Shown here piece by piece: positions 1-9,221 of a DNA stretch of 64,000 bases. The translations under genes and the position numbers were made by a program. Source of the DNA: Aeoliella mucimassa. Lineage in GTDB: Bacteria; Planctomycetota; Planctomycetia; Pirellulales; Lacipirellulaceae. The notes below the pieces were generated by a model. That model ran no database searches, had not been told where the DNA came from, and saw only the letters and a list, made by a program, of their open reading frames with translations. Within the stretch, counting starts at the first letter, position 1. Every line of letters begins with the position of its first letter. The stretch lies in the NCBI RefSeq assembly GCF_007748035.1, contig NZ_CP036278.1, forward strand, positions 1,550,001 through 1,614,000, written 5' to 3'.

Positions 1-1689
1 CTGGTGCCGGAAAACACGATTCTACAGCCTGGCAGCGCACTGGTGCTGGTGGGCGACGCGGCGACGTTCGATGCCCAATGGGGCACGGGATTGCCGAGGG
101 TGGAGCTGAGCAATTTTCCGTCGCTCAGTAACACGCCGACCAACGGCAACGAACGACTCGCGTTCTACAACCCGGTAACGAACCAGGGCGACACGGTTAC
201 CTACGACGATACCAACGGTTGGCCGACCGACAGCCCCGATGGGTCGAGCATCATGCTGCAACCCGAGTACCTGCATCCCGCGCACAACAACGCGGGCGGC
301 GCCTGGTTGCCTTCGATGTGGGGCGTATACGGTGCCGAGTATCGTACCTCGCCCGAAGGGACCCAAGATCGGGCCTCGCCGGGCTTCGTCGATCGGGTAC
401 CTCAAACAGCGTTCGAGCCCTCGCCCGACGCAGCCTGGTCGATGGTGGTGATGCCCGACTCGCAGAACTACGTGAAGAACTCGGCCGACGTGCACATCTT
501 GCGAGAGATGAACGAGTGGATTCGCGACCAGCGCGATGCGTTCAACATCCAGCTGGTGATGCACGAAGGGGACATTGTCAACAATAACAACACCAGCACG
601 CCGACCAGCGGCAACCAAACCGGCGATCAGCAATGGCAAAACGCCAAGGCCGCGATGAGCGTGCTCGACGGAGTGGTGCCTTACGTCTTCTCGCCAGGAA
701 ATCACGATTACGGAACCACCAGCGCCCAAACCCGCGAGACACAGTTTAACGACTACTTTAGGGAGACCGATAATCCGCTGGTCGACCCCGCTCAGGGGGG
801 CATCCTGGTCGACACCCTGATACCGGGGCAACTCGACAGCGCGTATTTTGAGTTCACCGCGCCGGATGGTCGTGAGATGCTAATTCTCACGCTCGAGTGG
901 GGACCTCGTCAGTACGTAGTGAATGCAGCGAACCGGGTGATGTCGGATCCCAAGTACGCGGATCATACTGCGATTATGATGACGCATGCCTACATGTATC
1001 ACGACGAGACTCGCTACGATTGGAGCCGTAATCAGGACTCCGATCCTAACAACAACCAGGGCGGCAATCCTTACTCGTACGGCACGGCCAACGACACGAA
1101 CGATGGCCAGGATCTGTGGGAAGAGCTGGTGAGTCAGCACGATCAGTTCGAGATGGTGCTCAGCGGGCATGTGGGTGGCGACGGTGTTGGGTACCAGGTC
1201 GATCCCGGCAGCGACGGCCAACTCGTGCATCAGATGCTGTTCAACTCGCAATTCGAAACCAATGCAGGCAACGGTTGGATTCGGATGGTTGAGTTCCTCG
1301 ACGACGGTAAGACCGTACGCATTCGCACTTACTCTCCGCTGCACGACTTGCAAAAGACCGACTCGGCCAATTCGTTTACGTTCGAAATCACTCCGCTCCC
1401 CACGATCTTGTCGGGCGACTTTAACGACGATGGTATCGTCGACCTGGCCGACTACACGCTCTGGCGCGACAGTCTCGGTGCCCCGGCCGGCACGTTGCTG
1501 AACGATCGCTCCGGCGAGGTAATCGGCACCGCACAGTACCAGCTGTGGAAGGACAATTTCGGCCGCACCTCGGCCGACCACGTGCAATCGGGCGCTACGC
1601 AGGTTCCGGAGCCGGCTTCGCTGGTCTGGTATGTCGTGCTGATTTCAGCAACCGTAGCTGGCCGATTCGCCCGCCGAGGCGATCACTGA
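1..1689 (+). CDS. Secreted metallophosphoesterase with dockerin-like repeat and PEP-CTERM anchor (5' partial)
   Basis: The reading frame is open from the first base, so the true start and signal peptide lie outside the window. The first residues resemble the end of a lamin-tail domain (...LQPGSALVLVGD). A calcineurin-like phosphoesterase domain follows, with its metal-binding motifs: D-S-Q near 457, GD near 571, GNHD at 697-708, and GH near 1165. A dockerin-like Ca-binding pair follows near 1417-1570 (GDFNDDG..., NLADYT-like core, then QLWKDNFG). The end is VPEPA plus a hydrophobic helix and basic tail, the PEP-CTERM sorting signal. It probably cleaves an extracellular or cell-surface phosphoester; the substrate cannot be read from the sequence. 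It heads a block of secreted carbohydrate-active genes on the same strand. Confidence 0.85.
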   Translation: MVPENTILQPGSALVLVGDAATFDAQWGTGLPRVELSNFPSLSNTPTNGNERLAFYNPVTNQGDTVTYDDTNGWPTDSPDGSSIMLQPEYLHPAHNNAGGAWLPSMWGVYGAEYRTSPEGTQDRASPGFVDRVPQTAFEPSPDAAWSMVVMPDSQNYVKNSADVHILREMNEWIRDQRDAFNIQLVMHEGDIVNNNNTSTPTSGNQTGDQQWQNAKAAMSVLDGVVPYVFSPGNHDYGTTSAQTRETQFNDYFRETDNPLVDPAQGGILVDTLIPGQLDSAYFEFTAPDGREMLILTLEWGPRQYVVNAANRVMSDPKYADHTAIMMTHAYMYHDETRYDWSRNQDSDPNNNQGGNPYSYGTANDTNDGQDLWEELVSQHDQFEMVLSGHVGGDGVGYQVDPGSDGQLVHQMLFNSQFETNAGNGWIRMVEFLDDGKTVRIRTYSPLHDLQKTDSANSFTFEITPLPTILSGDFNDDGIVDLADYTLWRDSLGAPAGTLLNDRSGEVIGTAQYQLWKDNFGRTSADHVQSGATQVPEPASLVWYVVLISATVAGRFARRGDH

Positions 1690-1738
1690 GTTCAAGCTAT
1701 AGAAGTCGCTAAACCTGCGGCTCCACGCGACACTTTCC

Positions 1739-1762
1739 CCTCCTGATTGTTTTTACAGGAGG
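1739..1762. terminator. Inverted repeat after the phosphoesterase gene
   Basis: CCTCCTG (1739-1745) and CAGGAGG (1756-1762) form a 7-bp stem with a T-rich 10-nt loop, 50 bp after the stop codon. There is no T-run after the stem, so termination activity is a guess. The rest of the gap up to the next gene shows nothing else. Confidence 0.3.
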
Positions 1763-1903
1763 ACAACGGGCGCTGTTGCGGGTAAACTATTTTTAGAAAT
1801 ACACGGCGGCGTGTAGGTGAGCATTCGATGCTTCGCTGCTCGCGGAAGCTGGCCGGAACTCCGGGCGCTTCGCTTTTCAATAGCTTGGAAGATGGTTGAA
1901 ACA

Positions 1904-4324
1904 ATGCGCAAGGCTCTGCAAGTTGGTTTACTGGTACTCATGGTCGCAACGATGCGATCGGCCTCGGCGGCCCCGGCCGGCGACACTCCCCACGCGAGTC
2001 CCTATCCGGTCTCGGCAGTGCGACTAGGGGCTGGGCCTTTCAAGGACGCCGCGGCGGCGAATCGCGAGTACCTGCTGGCGCTCGACGCCGACCGGCTGCT
2101 GGCTCCATTCCGCACCGAAGCGGGCCTCGAACCTCGCAAACCCTTCTACGGCAGCTGGGAGAGTGGTGGGCTCGGCGGCCAAACTGGTGGGCACTATCTG
2201 TCGGCGCTCTCGCTAATGGTCGCCCTCGGCGAAGACACCCCCGATGGTGAGCTGAACCGCCGTCTCGACTACGCCCTCAGCGAGCTGGCTGAGTGTCAGC
2301 AGGCCTATGGCAACGGCTACGTCGGCGGCGTGCCAGGCAGCCGGCAACTGTGGGCCGACGTACGTGCTGGAAACATCGATACGCATGGTTTCGGGCTGAA
2401 CGGCAAATGGGTGCCTTGGTACAACATTCATAAGACCTTTGCTGGCATTCGCGACGCGTATGTGATTGCCGAAAAGCCGGTTGCCAAAGAGCTACTGGTG
2501 AACCTCGGCGACTGGTGTGTCGAGCTGATGTCGCATTTGGATGACAATCAAATGCAGGTCATGATGCGAGCCGAGCATGGCGGCATGAACGAGGTGCTGG
2601 CCGACCTGTATGCCATTACTGGCGACGAAAAGTACCTGCAAGCGGCCCAGCGATTCTGCCATCGCCAGGTGCTCGACCCGCTCCGCCGACATCAAGATCG
2701 ACTCACCGGGCTGCACGCGAACACGCAGATTCCCAAAGTCATCGGTCTGAAACGCATCGGCGAACTGGCCGGCGACGAACAGGCGAACTCGGCCGCCAAG
2801 TTCTTCTGGCAAACCGTTTCGCAAGAGCGAAGCCTGGCGTTCGGCGGCAACAGCGTTGCCGAGCACTTCAACGATCCCAACGACTACTCGTCGGTGCTGG
2901 AGCGTCGCGAAGGCCCCGAGACCTGCAACACTTACAACATGCTTCGCCTTACCGAGCAGTTGTTCGCTGCCGAGCCGTCGGCCAATTACATCGATTTTTA
3001 CGAGCGGGCGCTCTACAACCACATTCTGGCGGCCATTAATCCTGAGCATCCCGGCTTCGTGTACTTCACGCCGATTCGGCCGCAACTGTACCGAGTGTAC
3101 TCGACGCCGGAGAACTGTTTCTGGTGCTGCGTCGGTACCGGCATCGAGAACCCCGGACGCTACGGTAAGCTGATTTACTCTGCAGCCGACGACGGTGGCA
3201 TCTACGTCAATCTGTTCATCGCCAGCACCCTTACGGCCAGCGACAACGTACAAATCACGCAACAAACGAGCTTCCCTGACGAACCGAGCACACAGCTGAC
3301 GCTGAAGCTCAAGCAACCGGCGAGTTTCGCGCTGCGAGTCCGTCATCCCGCGTGGGTACCGGCCGGTGAGTTCCAGGTACGCGTCAACGGCGAGCTGATG
3401 CAAGTCGAATCGCAGCCATCGTCGTACGCGGAAATCTCCCGCGAATGGCAAAATGGCGACGTGGTCGACGTGGCGCTGCCGATGCACACTACGACCGAAC
3501 GTCTGCCGGATGGTTCCGACTGGGTAGCTCTGTTGCGAGGGCCGATTGTGCTGGTGGCTCCCGCAGGCACGCACGATCTGGTTGGGTTATTCGCCGACAA
3601 CGAGCGAATGGCCCACGTGGCCGAAGGGGAATTGGTTCCGTTCGAAGAGGTGCCAGTGCTGCTAACCACCGAAGAAGACTTGCCATCGCACGTGGTTCCG
3701 CAATCCGGCGAGGGGCCCATGCACTTCGAACTAACGGATGTCGTGCAGCCGCCGGTAGGCGACGGAGTGTCGTTGGTGCCGTTCTTCCGTCTGCATGAGC
3801 AGCGTTACCAGATGTATTGGGAGCTTACCACCCAAGAGCAAATGCAAGCACGCAAGCAGCGTTTCGCGGCCGAGCAGCGCGCTCGGGAAGCACTTGAGCG
3901 AGCCACGCTCGACCGCGTTGCCATCGGCGAGCAGCAACCGGAGGTCGAACACCAGTTTGCCGGTAGCGAGACCGAATCCGGTAGCCATCAGGGACGCCGC
4001 TGGCGACATGGGAAGTGGTTCGAGTACACGCTCAACACCCGCGGCGAGTCAAAAGCGACACTCATGGTCACCTACTGGGGAGGCGATAATGGTCGCAGCT
4101 TCGACATCCTAGTGAATGGCGAGAAGCTGGCCAGCGAGACCCTTACCGCGTCGCATCCGACAGAGTTCTTCACCCAGAAGTATCCAATCGCTCCCCAAAC
4201 CCTCACCCAGGCAGCCGATGGCAACCTGACCATTCGGTTCGAAGCCACTCGCGGAGTCGCGGGGGGAGTCTACGATTTACGGTTGCTGAACCCCTCGGAG
4301 CTCCCCTCCGAAAGTAATCCATAA
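1904..4324 (+). CDS. GH127-family beta-L-arabinofuranosidase (DUF1680)
   Basis: Glycoside hydrolase family 127 releases beta-linked L-arabinofuranose. From ATG 1904 the protein has 806 residues and begins with a signal peptide (MRKALQVGLLVLMV..., cleavage near ASA-AP), so it is exported. The family's zinc-thiolate centre is intact: Glu339 and Cys341 in the ETC motif and the adjacent pair Cys408-Cys409 in CCVGTG. In characterised GH127 enzymes the first Cys of this pair is the nucleophile. The C-terminal ~130 residues form a beta-sandwich-like accessory region (KWFEYTL...GRSFDILVNGE). ATG 1892 or GTG 1817 are possible starts, but only 1892/1904 give a clean signal peptide. With the GH43/GH51 genes downstream it points to arabinose-containing polysaccharides. 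Confidence 0.88.
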   Translation: MRKALQVGLLVLMVATMRSASAAPAGDTPHASPYPVSAVRLGAGPFKDAAAANREYLLALDADRLLAPFRTEAGLEPRKPFYGSWESGGLGGQTGGHYLSALSLMVALGEDTPDGELNRRLDYALSELAECQQAYGNGYVGGVPGSRQLWADVRAGNIDTHGFGLNGKWVPWYNIHKTFAGIRDAYVIAEKPVAKELLVNLGDWCVELMSHLDDNQMQVMMRAEHGGMNEVLADLYAITGDEKYLQAAQRFCHRQVLDPLRRHQDRLTGLHANTQIPKVIGLKRIGELAGDEQANSAAKFFWQTVSQERSLAFGGNSVAEHFNDPNDYSSVLERREGPETCNTYNMLRLTEQLFAAEPSANYIDFYERALYNHILAAINPEHPGFVYFTPIRPQLYRVYSTPENCFWCCVGTGIENPGRYGKLIYSAADDGGIYVNLFIASTLTASDNVQITQQTSFPDEPSTQLTLKLKQPASFALRVRHPAWVPAGEFQVRVNGELMQVESQPSSYAEISREWQNGDVVDVALPMHTTTERLPDGSDWVALLRGPIVLVAPAGTHDLVGLFADNERMAHVAEGELVPFEEVPVLLTTEEDLPSHVVPQSGEGPMHFELTDVVQPPVGDGVSLVPFFRLHEQRYQMYWELTTQEQMQARKQRFAAEQRAREALERATLDRVAIGEQQPEVEHQFAGSETESGSHQGRRWRHGKWFEYTLNTRGESKATLMVTYWGGDNGRSFDILVNGEKLASETLTASHPTEFFTQKYPIAPQTLTQAADGNLTIRFEATRGVAGGVYDLRLLNPSELPSESNP

Positions 4325-4620
4325 ACCCGCAAACGGCTTGTTTTTCGGCCTCAATCGGGTGTTTCCAAGGTTAATTGCCGGAAACCCTCCCTGAGCGGAG
4401 GCCGATTACTGGACAAACCGCGGTTTTCTAGAAAAAATTAAGGAAATGCGTCGGCGCGGCGTTTTCCTCCCCGCCCAGCGCGTGCGTGCAGCATTCCCTA
4501 ACCAGGCTGGGCTCCTCCGTTGGCTACTCGCCGGGAAGCTGCGACGAGGAGCTGATGTTGTGAAGTGTCGGTTGGCATGCGACCGACTGCGACGAGTACT
4601 TTTCAGAGAGCAGGCAATCG
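4325..4620. other. Intergenic region before the beta-propeller gene
   Basis: No convincing gene on either strand. A short inverted repeat, GTCGGT (4567-4572) and ACCGAC (4582-4587), lies 33 bp before the next start codon and could be an operator or leader hairpin. T-rich stretches near 4340 and 4430 may be promoter or terminator material, but no clear -35/-10 pair is visible. Confidence 0.35.
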
Positions 4621-7600
4621 ATGAATCGGCGGACAGTAATCTGGACCGGGCGCTCACTGTTTGTAGCCTTACTTGGCTACATGCTGTCGGTGGTGCCTGT
4701 CAGCGGTCAGGACCAGCTGAGCTTATCAAACGACATGGTGCTCGACGCCCAAGCGTTGCTCATGCCGCGCAATGCTGTATACGGGCCGGTGATCAACGGG
4801 GCCTCTTACCAAACCGAAGCGCTCACGACGGTTGGCGACTATCAATACGCTACCTGGTACCACTACTCCGGTAATCAGGAATACGTCTATCTCGGCCGAC
4901 GTGAGCTGGGAAGCACTACATGGGATGTCGCCAACACCGGTCAGACATTCGACGATGGAGATAACTCGTGGGACGCCCACAACGTGATTTCTATGGGCAT
5001 CGACACCGATGGTCAGATTCACCTCAGCTACGACCATCACAACAGCTATCTGAACTACCGCAATACCAGCGATGGGGCTGCCTGGGCGAGCGAGTGGAAC
5101 CCCACGCTGAATGCCGAGCAGAATACGCTCAACTCGAACATCAATCCACCGCCGTCGCCGTTTAACGATGTTACCTATCCACGGTTCATCAACGACCCCT
5201 CGACCGGCAATCTGGTAATGACCTTCCGCAACGGTACCAGTGGCGACGGCAACGTCTACATTGCTACCTACGATCCTGCGTCCAATGTGTGGGATACCCC
5301 TCACATGATTATCAATGGACGCACGGGTACTTACAGCGACGCGCTTGGTTCTTCCAGTAGTCGCAATGCCTATTTGAATGGGCTCGACATCGATTCCAAC
5401 GGGCGGATGCATACCACGTGGACCTGGCGCGAGAGCGCTGGCGGCACGAACCACGACATCATGTACGCTTATAGCGACGACGGTGGCGACACCTGGCTTA
5501 ACAACAGCGGAACCGTGATCGGCACTCTCAACAATCCGATCAATCTAAATTCAGCCGGCGCGACGGTCGTATCGATGGATCGTCGCAATACGTTGATGAA
5601 TCAGCAAACGCAGCTTGTCGATGGCGATGGCACTGTGCACTCCATCATGTGGCACGCGACCGACGACAATGCCGATGCCGTCAATGGCTTTACTACTGGT
5701 CCGGCTGCTTACTATCACTATTTCCGCAACGCGAACGACGTGTGGGAGCGAACCGAATTGCCGACCGATCGCAAGGTTGGCTCTCGCCCCGACATGGCTG
5801 TCGACTCCGATGGCAACCTGTATGCCTTCTATGTTTCGCCCGGTGCAGGCGACGGGGCAGGGGTGCTCGACTACTACACGAATGGCGACTTGGTGATCGC
5901 CACTGCATCGCGAGCCACCGGTTGGCAAGACTGGGAAATCGTCTACACCGACACTCGCGACTTCGTCGGCGAACCCCAGGTCGATCGCAATCGGTTGCTG
6001 CAAGATGGGGTGCTCTCGGTCTATTTGCAAGAGAATGGCAACAACCTGAGCGGCTCGACTGGATCGGCACTGCATGTATTCGAACTCGATCGTCTTGCGC
6101 AACACCTGGTGTGGGCAGGCACCGCCGCGGGTGAGTGGAACACCGGTGGCACCAACGATTGGGACAGCTACGGCGACAACCAGGGAGATACCACGTTTGC
6201 CAATGGTTACCGAGTAACCTTCGACGACGGCGGCGGTACGATGGCCGTGAACATCACCGAAGCAGTGGCCCCCTCGTCGACGACCTTCAAAAACAACGCC
6301 CGCAACAATTACACCCTCACCGGCCAGGGGATTGCTGGTTCGGGAAGTTTGCGAGTCACTGGTGGTGGTTTTGTGACGCTGAATAATGCGGCCAACTCTT
6401 ACTCCGGCAACACGCAGGTGGAGTGGGGCACGCTCTCGCTCTCTGGCGAGGCCACGATTGCCGCATCGCCGGTGATTTCGGTGAGCGACAATGCAACACT
6501 CAACGTTTCGGCCCTTAACAGCACGTTCTCCGTCGCGGCGGGCCAAGTGCTCGAAGTCGCTACTGAAGGGCGCGTGATCGGCGACACACAGGTCGGTTCC
6601 ACGGCAGCAATGCACGCATCCGGCAGTGTCTATGGTTCGCTCGTGGTGCAGTCAGCCGGCATGCTTCGCGTCGGCGCCGCTGGTCTCACTCAGCAGGTTG
6701 GCAACAGCAGTTACAGCCTGATCGACAACTTCGACTCGTACAACAATGCTACGAACCAGAACATCGGCAGTCACAGTTCGGGCGATGTTACCAACGGAGC
6801 GTGGGATGGCGTGTTCGATGGCACCAACAACGCCCAGGTGGTCGACGAAGGAACCTCGAACCAGTCACTAGAGGTCTGGGGGCTTCCTGCTCAAGGTGGT
6901 AACGGCTGGCGCGGAGCGAAGACCGACTTGTCGTCGAGCTACGACCTCGATTTCACGGTTGAAGACTCCGAGACCACCACGCTGTTCTTCCAATTCAAAG
7001 CGCTCGACAACACCGGCGTGTTCGACACCATGTTCGGCCTGTCCGACGACGTGGCCAACATCGACAACGCCGACGCCTGGCAAGACTTTGCCGTAATGCC
7101 CTTCCTGGCTGGTGGCGGAATCGGAGCCGCCGACTTCAAGGCGAGCACCACTACGGGCGATCAGATTGCCATCGAGAACGTCGCGGCCGATCAGTGGTAC
7201 AACGTGTGGCTCGTGGTCGATACTCAGACCAATCTGTTCGATATCTACACGTCGCTCGGCGACGACGATGGCACACTGGCTGTGTCCAACGCCATTTTCC
7301 GAAATGGTTACGGCAACAGTTCGATGGCCGCCTTTGGCATCAACGGACGGGAAAGCGGCCGAGTGCAGATCGATAACCTCTACATGTCGCTCGGCGCGAA
7401 CACCGCCAACCCGCTCACTGGTAGCGGTGGTGGGGTGTACGCAGTCGAGTCGCTGCTGGTCGAGGGGGATCTAACCCTCGAGCAGGGAGCCCTACTGCAA
7501 CTCGATATCGCTACTGCAGGTGTTAGCGACACCATCGAGGTTACCGGGCAGATGACGTTGGCAGGAACTCTTGAACTCACCTTGGCCGAAGGAGCCACCG

Positions 7601-8043
7601 CTCCCGAACTGGGCGAAGGATACGACTTGTTCGAGTTTGCGTCGGCGGTCGGCGCATTCGACGACTTTGTGCTGCCGGAGTTGGCCGACGGCTGGGGATG
7701 GAATACCACCCAGCTAGGCATTAGTGGAATGCTATCCGTGGGGCTGGCCGGCGATTACAACGGCGACGGAACCGTGAATCTGGCCGACTATACGGTTTGG
7801 CGGGATCATCTCGGCAGCGATTGGATTAGCAATCGCGATACGCTCCTCACGGGAGTCGTAGGCCTCGATGATTATCAGGTGTGGAAAGACAATTTTGGTG
7901 CTACGCTTCCAGCGGGAGAGTTCGCCGCGCAGGCAGTGCCCGAGCCAGCAACCTTGGCATGGTGCAGTCTGGTTTTCGCGAGTCTATTGCTATATCACGC
8001 GTCGCAACGGTACCGTGGGGTGCAAACGAGACTCTGCCGATAA
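4621..8043 (+). CDS. Secreted BNR_4 beta-propeller protein, ulvan-lyase-like, with dockerin and PEP-CTERM
   Basis: 1140 residues. Residues 1-29 are a signal peptide. Residues ~35-490 match the BNR_4 family, a seven-bladed propeller fold that includes the PL24/PL25-type ulvan lyases. The stretch DAHN (His120) followed by SYDHHNSYLNYR (His139/His140) resembles the paired catalytic histidines of those lyases. Residues ~500-610 look like an autotransporter-associated beta-strand repeat. Residues ~705-930 resemble a concanavalin-type domain (LIDNFDSYNN..., LFFQFKALDN). A dockerin-like repeat (GDYNGDG...NLADYTVWRDHLG) and a VPEPA PEP-CTERM segment finish the protein. Family membership is clear; lyase activity and substrate are inference. 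ATG at 4621 gives a typical signal peptide. Confidence 0.8.
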   Translation: MNRRTVIWTGRSLFVALLGYMLSVVPVSGQDQLSLSNDMVLDAQALLMPRNAVYGPVINGASYQTEALTTVGDYQYATWYHYSGNQEYVYLGRRELGSTTWDVANTGQTFDDGDNSWDAHNVISMGIDTDGQIHLSYDHHNSYLNYRNTSDGAAWASEWNPTLNAEQNTLNSNINPPPSPFNDVTYPRFINDPSTGNLVMTFRNGTSGDGNVYIATYDPASNVWDTPHMIINGRTGTYSDALGSSSSRNAYLNGLDIDSNGRMHTTWTWRESAGGTNHDIMYAYSDDGGDTWLNNSGTVIGTLNNPINLNSAGATVVSMDRRNTLMNQQTQLVDGDGTVHSIMWHATDDNADAVNGFTTGPAAYYHYFRNANDVWERTELPTDRKVGSRPDMAVDSDGNLYAFYVSPGAGDGAGVLDYYTNGDLVIATASRATGWQDWEIVYTDTRDFVGEPQVDRNRLLQDGVLSVYLQENGNNLSGSTGSALHVFELDRLAQHLVWAGTAAGEWNTGGTNDWDSYGDNQGDTTFANGYRVTFDDGGGTMAVNITEAVAPSSTTFKNNARNNYTLTGQGIAGSGSLRVTGGGFVTLNNAANSYSGNTQVEWGTLSLSGEATIAASPVISVSDNATLNVSALNSTFSVAAGQVLEVATEGRVIGDTQVGSTAAMHASGSVYGSLVVQSAGMLRVGAAGLTQQVGNSSYSLIDNFDSYNNATNQNIGSHSSGDVTNGAWDGVFDGTNNAQVVDEGTSNQSLEVWGLPAQGGNGWRGAKTDLSSSYDLDFTVEDSETTTLFFQFKALDNTGVFDTMFGLSDDVANIDNADAWQDFAVMPFLAGGGIGAADFKASTTTGDQIAIENVAADQWYNVWLVVDTQTNLFDIYTSLGDDDGTLAVSNAIFRNGYGNSSMAAFGINGRESGRVQIDNLYMSLGANTANPLTGSGGGVYAVESLLVEGDLTLEQGALLQLDIATAGVSDTIEVTGQMTLAGTLELTLAEGATAPELGEGYDLFEFASAVGAFDDFVLPELADGWGWNTTQLGISGMLSVGLAGDYNGDGTVNLADYTVWRDHLGSDWISNRDTLLTGVVGLDDYQVWKDNFGATLPAGEFAAQAVPEPATLAWCSLVFASLLLYHASQRYRGVQTRLCR

Positions 8044-8123
8044 CTTGTTCGCAAGTAATAAACTAAATCAAGCGACGTTGCCGTCGATTGGGTGCGACGT
8101 CCAGCAGCACTTGGGAGGAACAA

Positions 8124-9137
8124 ATGACTTGTTCACGTGTGTGGTCGCTTTTCGTCTTGTCGATCGTCCTGGCTTGGGCGAACATCGCTTCGGCTGAAAA
8201 CGTTCTGTTGTTTCCTTACTTCGACAGCAACGGCGAGAACGGCGTGTTCCTGGCCTGGAGCAGCGACGGCCGAACATTTCATCCCGTGAACGACGGTCGG
8301 CCGATCTTCACTCCGCCGAAATGGAGCGAAGGACAGCATCTTACCCGCGATCCTTCCATCGTGTTTCACGATGGCTTGTTCCACATGGTGTGGACTTCCA
8401 ATTGGGATGGCCGTTGGTTCGGCTACGCCTCGTCGCCCGACTTGAAGCAATGGTCCGAGCCAGTGAAGATTCAGCCCTTTGCCGATGGGAAAGAACAACC
8501 TAACAACGTGTGGGCGCCTGAGTTGTTTCGCGACCCCGTGGCGGGGGACTTCAAGATCGTGTGGTCTTCGACGTTGCCCAGCGAGTTGAACGACGACGAT
8601 GGAAGTGCCGATACGCATGGCCACGATCACCGGATGTATTACATCAGCACCAGCGACTTCAAGTCGTTTAGCGAACCGAAGTTACTGTTCAACGACGAGA
8701 ACTACAGCGTAATCGACGCCCAGGTGGCATTCGATCCTCAAGATTCCGACGATCCGCACGAGGGACGTTGGATCATGGCCCTCAAACGCGAAACGCCCGT
8801 TCAGCAGGATGGCAAGAACATCCGTCTGGCGTTCAGCCCTGCTGAGATTTCTCCCGAGAGCTTCACCAACGCGACCAAGCCGATTGTCGGTGCCAGCACC
8901 AGTATTCAAGGCCGTGACATGGCCGAAGGGCCTACGCTGATTCACTGGAACGGGGAGTGGCTGCTGTATTGGGATAGCTACGGCGCTCGGCACTACTCGC
9001 TGGCTAGCTCGCCCGACTTGGTGCAGTGGACCGATATTTCGCGAGAACTATCGCACCCCGCCCGCCACCCCCGACATGGCACCGTGTTCGCTGCCGAGCG
9101 TGATGCGATCGCCTGGCCACTCGAAGCCAAACCATAG
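8124..9137 (+). CDS. GH43-like five-bladed beta-propeller glycosidase, secreted
   Basis: 337 residues from ATG 8124, chosen because GGGAGGAA (8113-8120) sits just upstream and a signal peptide follows (...LSIVLAWANIASA). The fold signature is GH43/GH32-like: TRDPSIVFHDG, FHMVWTSNW, NVWAPELF, SVIDAQV and MAEGPTLIHW. The last resembles the catalytic-Glu strand of GH43, and RDP marks the general-base strand. The N-terminal third of the next gene has the same motifs in the same order, so the two arose by duplication. Likely substrate is arabinose- or xylose-containing glycan, judging from neighbours; the exact linkage is unknown. Confidence 0.75.
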   Translation: MTCSRVWSLFVLSIVLAWANIASAENVLLFPYFDSNGENGVFLAWSSDGRTFHPVNDGRPIFTPPKWSEGQHLTRDPSIVFHDGLFHMVWTSNWDGRWFGYASSPDLKQWSEPVKIQPFADGKEQPNNVWAPELFRDPVAGDFKIVWSSTLPSELNDDDGSADTHGHDHRMYYISTSDFKSFSEPKLLFNDENYSVIDAQVAFDPQDSDDPHEGRWIMALKRETPVQQDGKNIRLAFSPAEISPESFTNATKPIVGASTSIQGRDMAEGPTLIHWNGEWLLYWDSYGARHYSLASSPDLVQWTDISRELSHPARHPRHGTVFAAERDAIAWPLEAKP

Positions 9138-9221
9138 CGGTCGACCAGACGCAGTTCGATCGTAAGGCTACTGTTCTGTAGCTCGCTTCTCACAATACTC
9201 CTCTCAACCAGGCGCAACCCC

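Noticed and set aside
2492-3574. 360-residue minus-strand frame opposite GH127
   Set aside because: Shadow of a gene whose catalytic residues are intact on the other strand.
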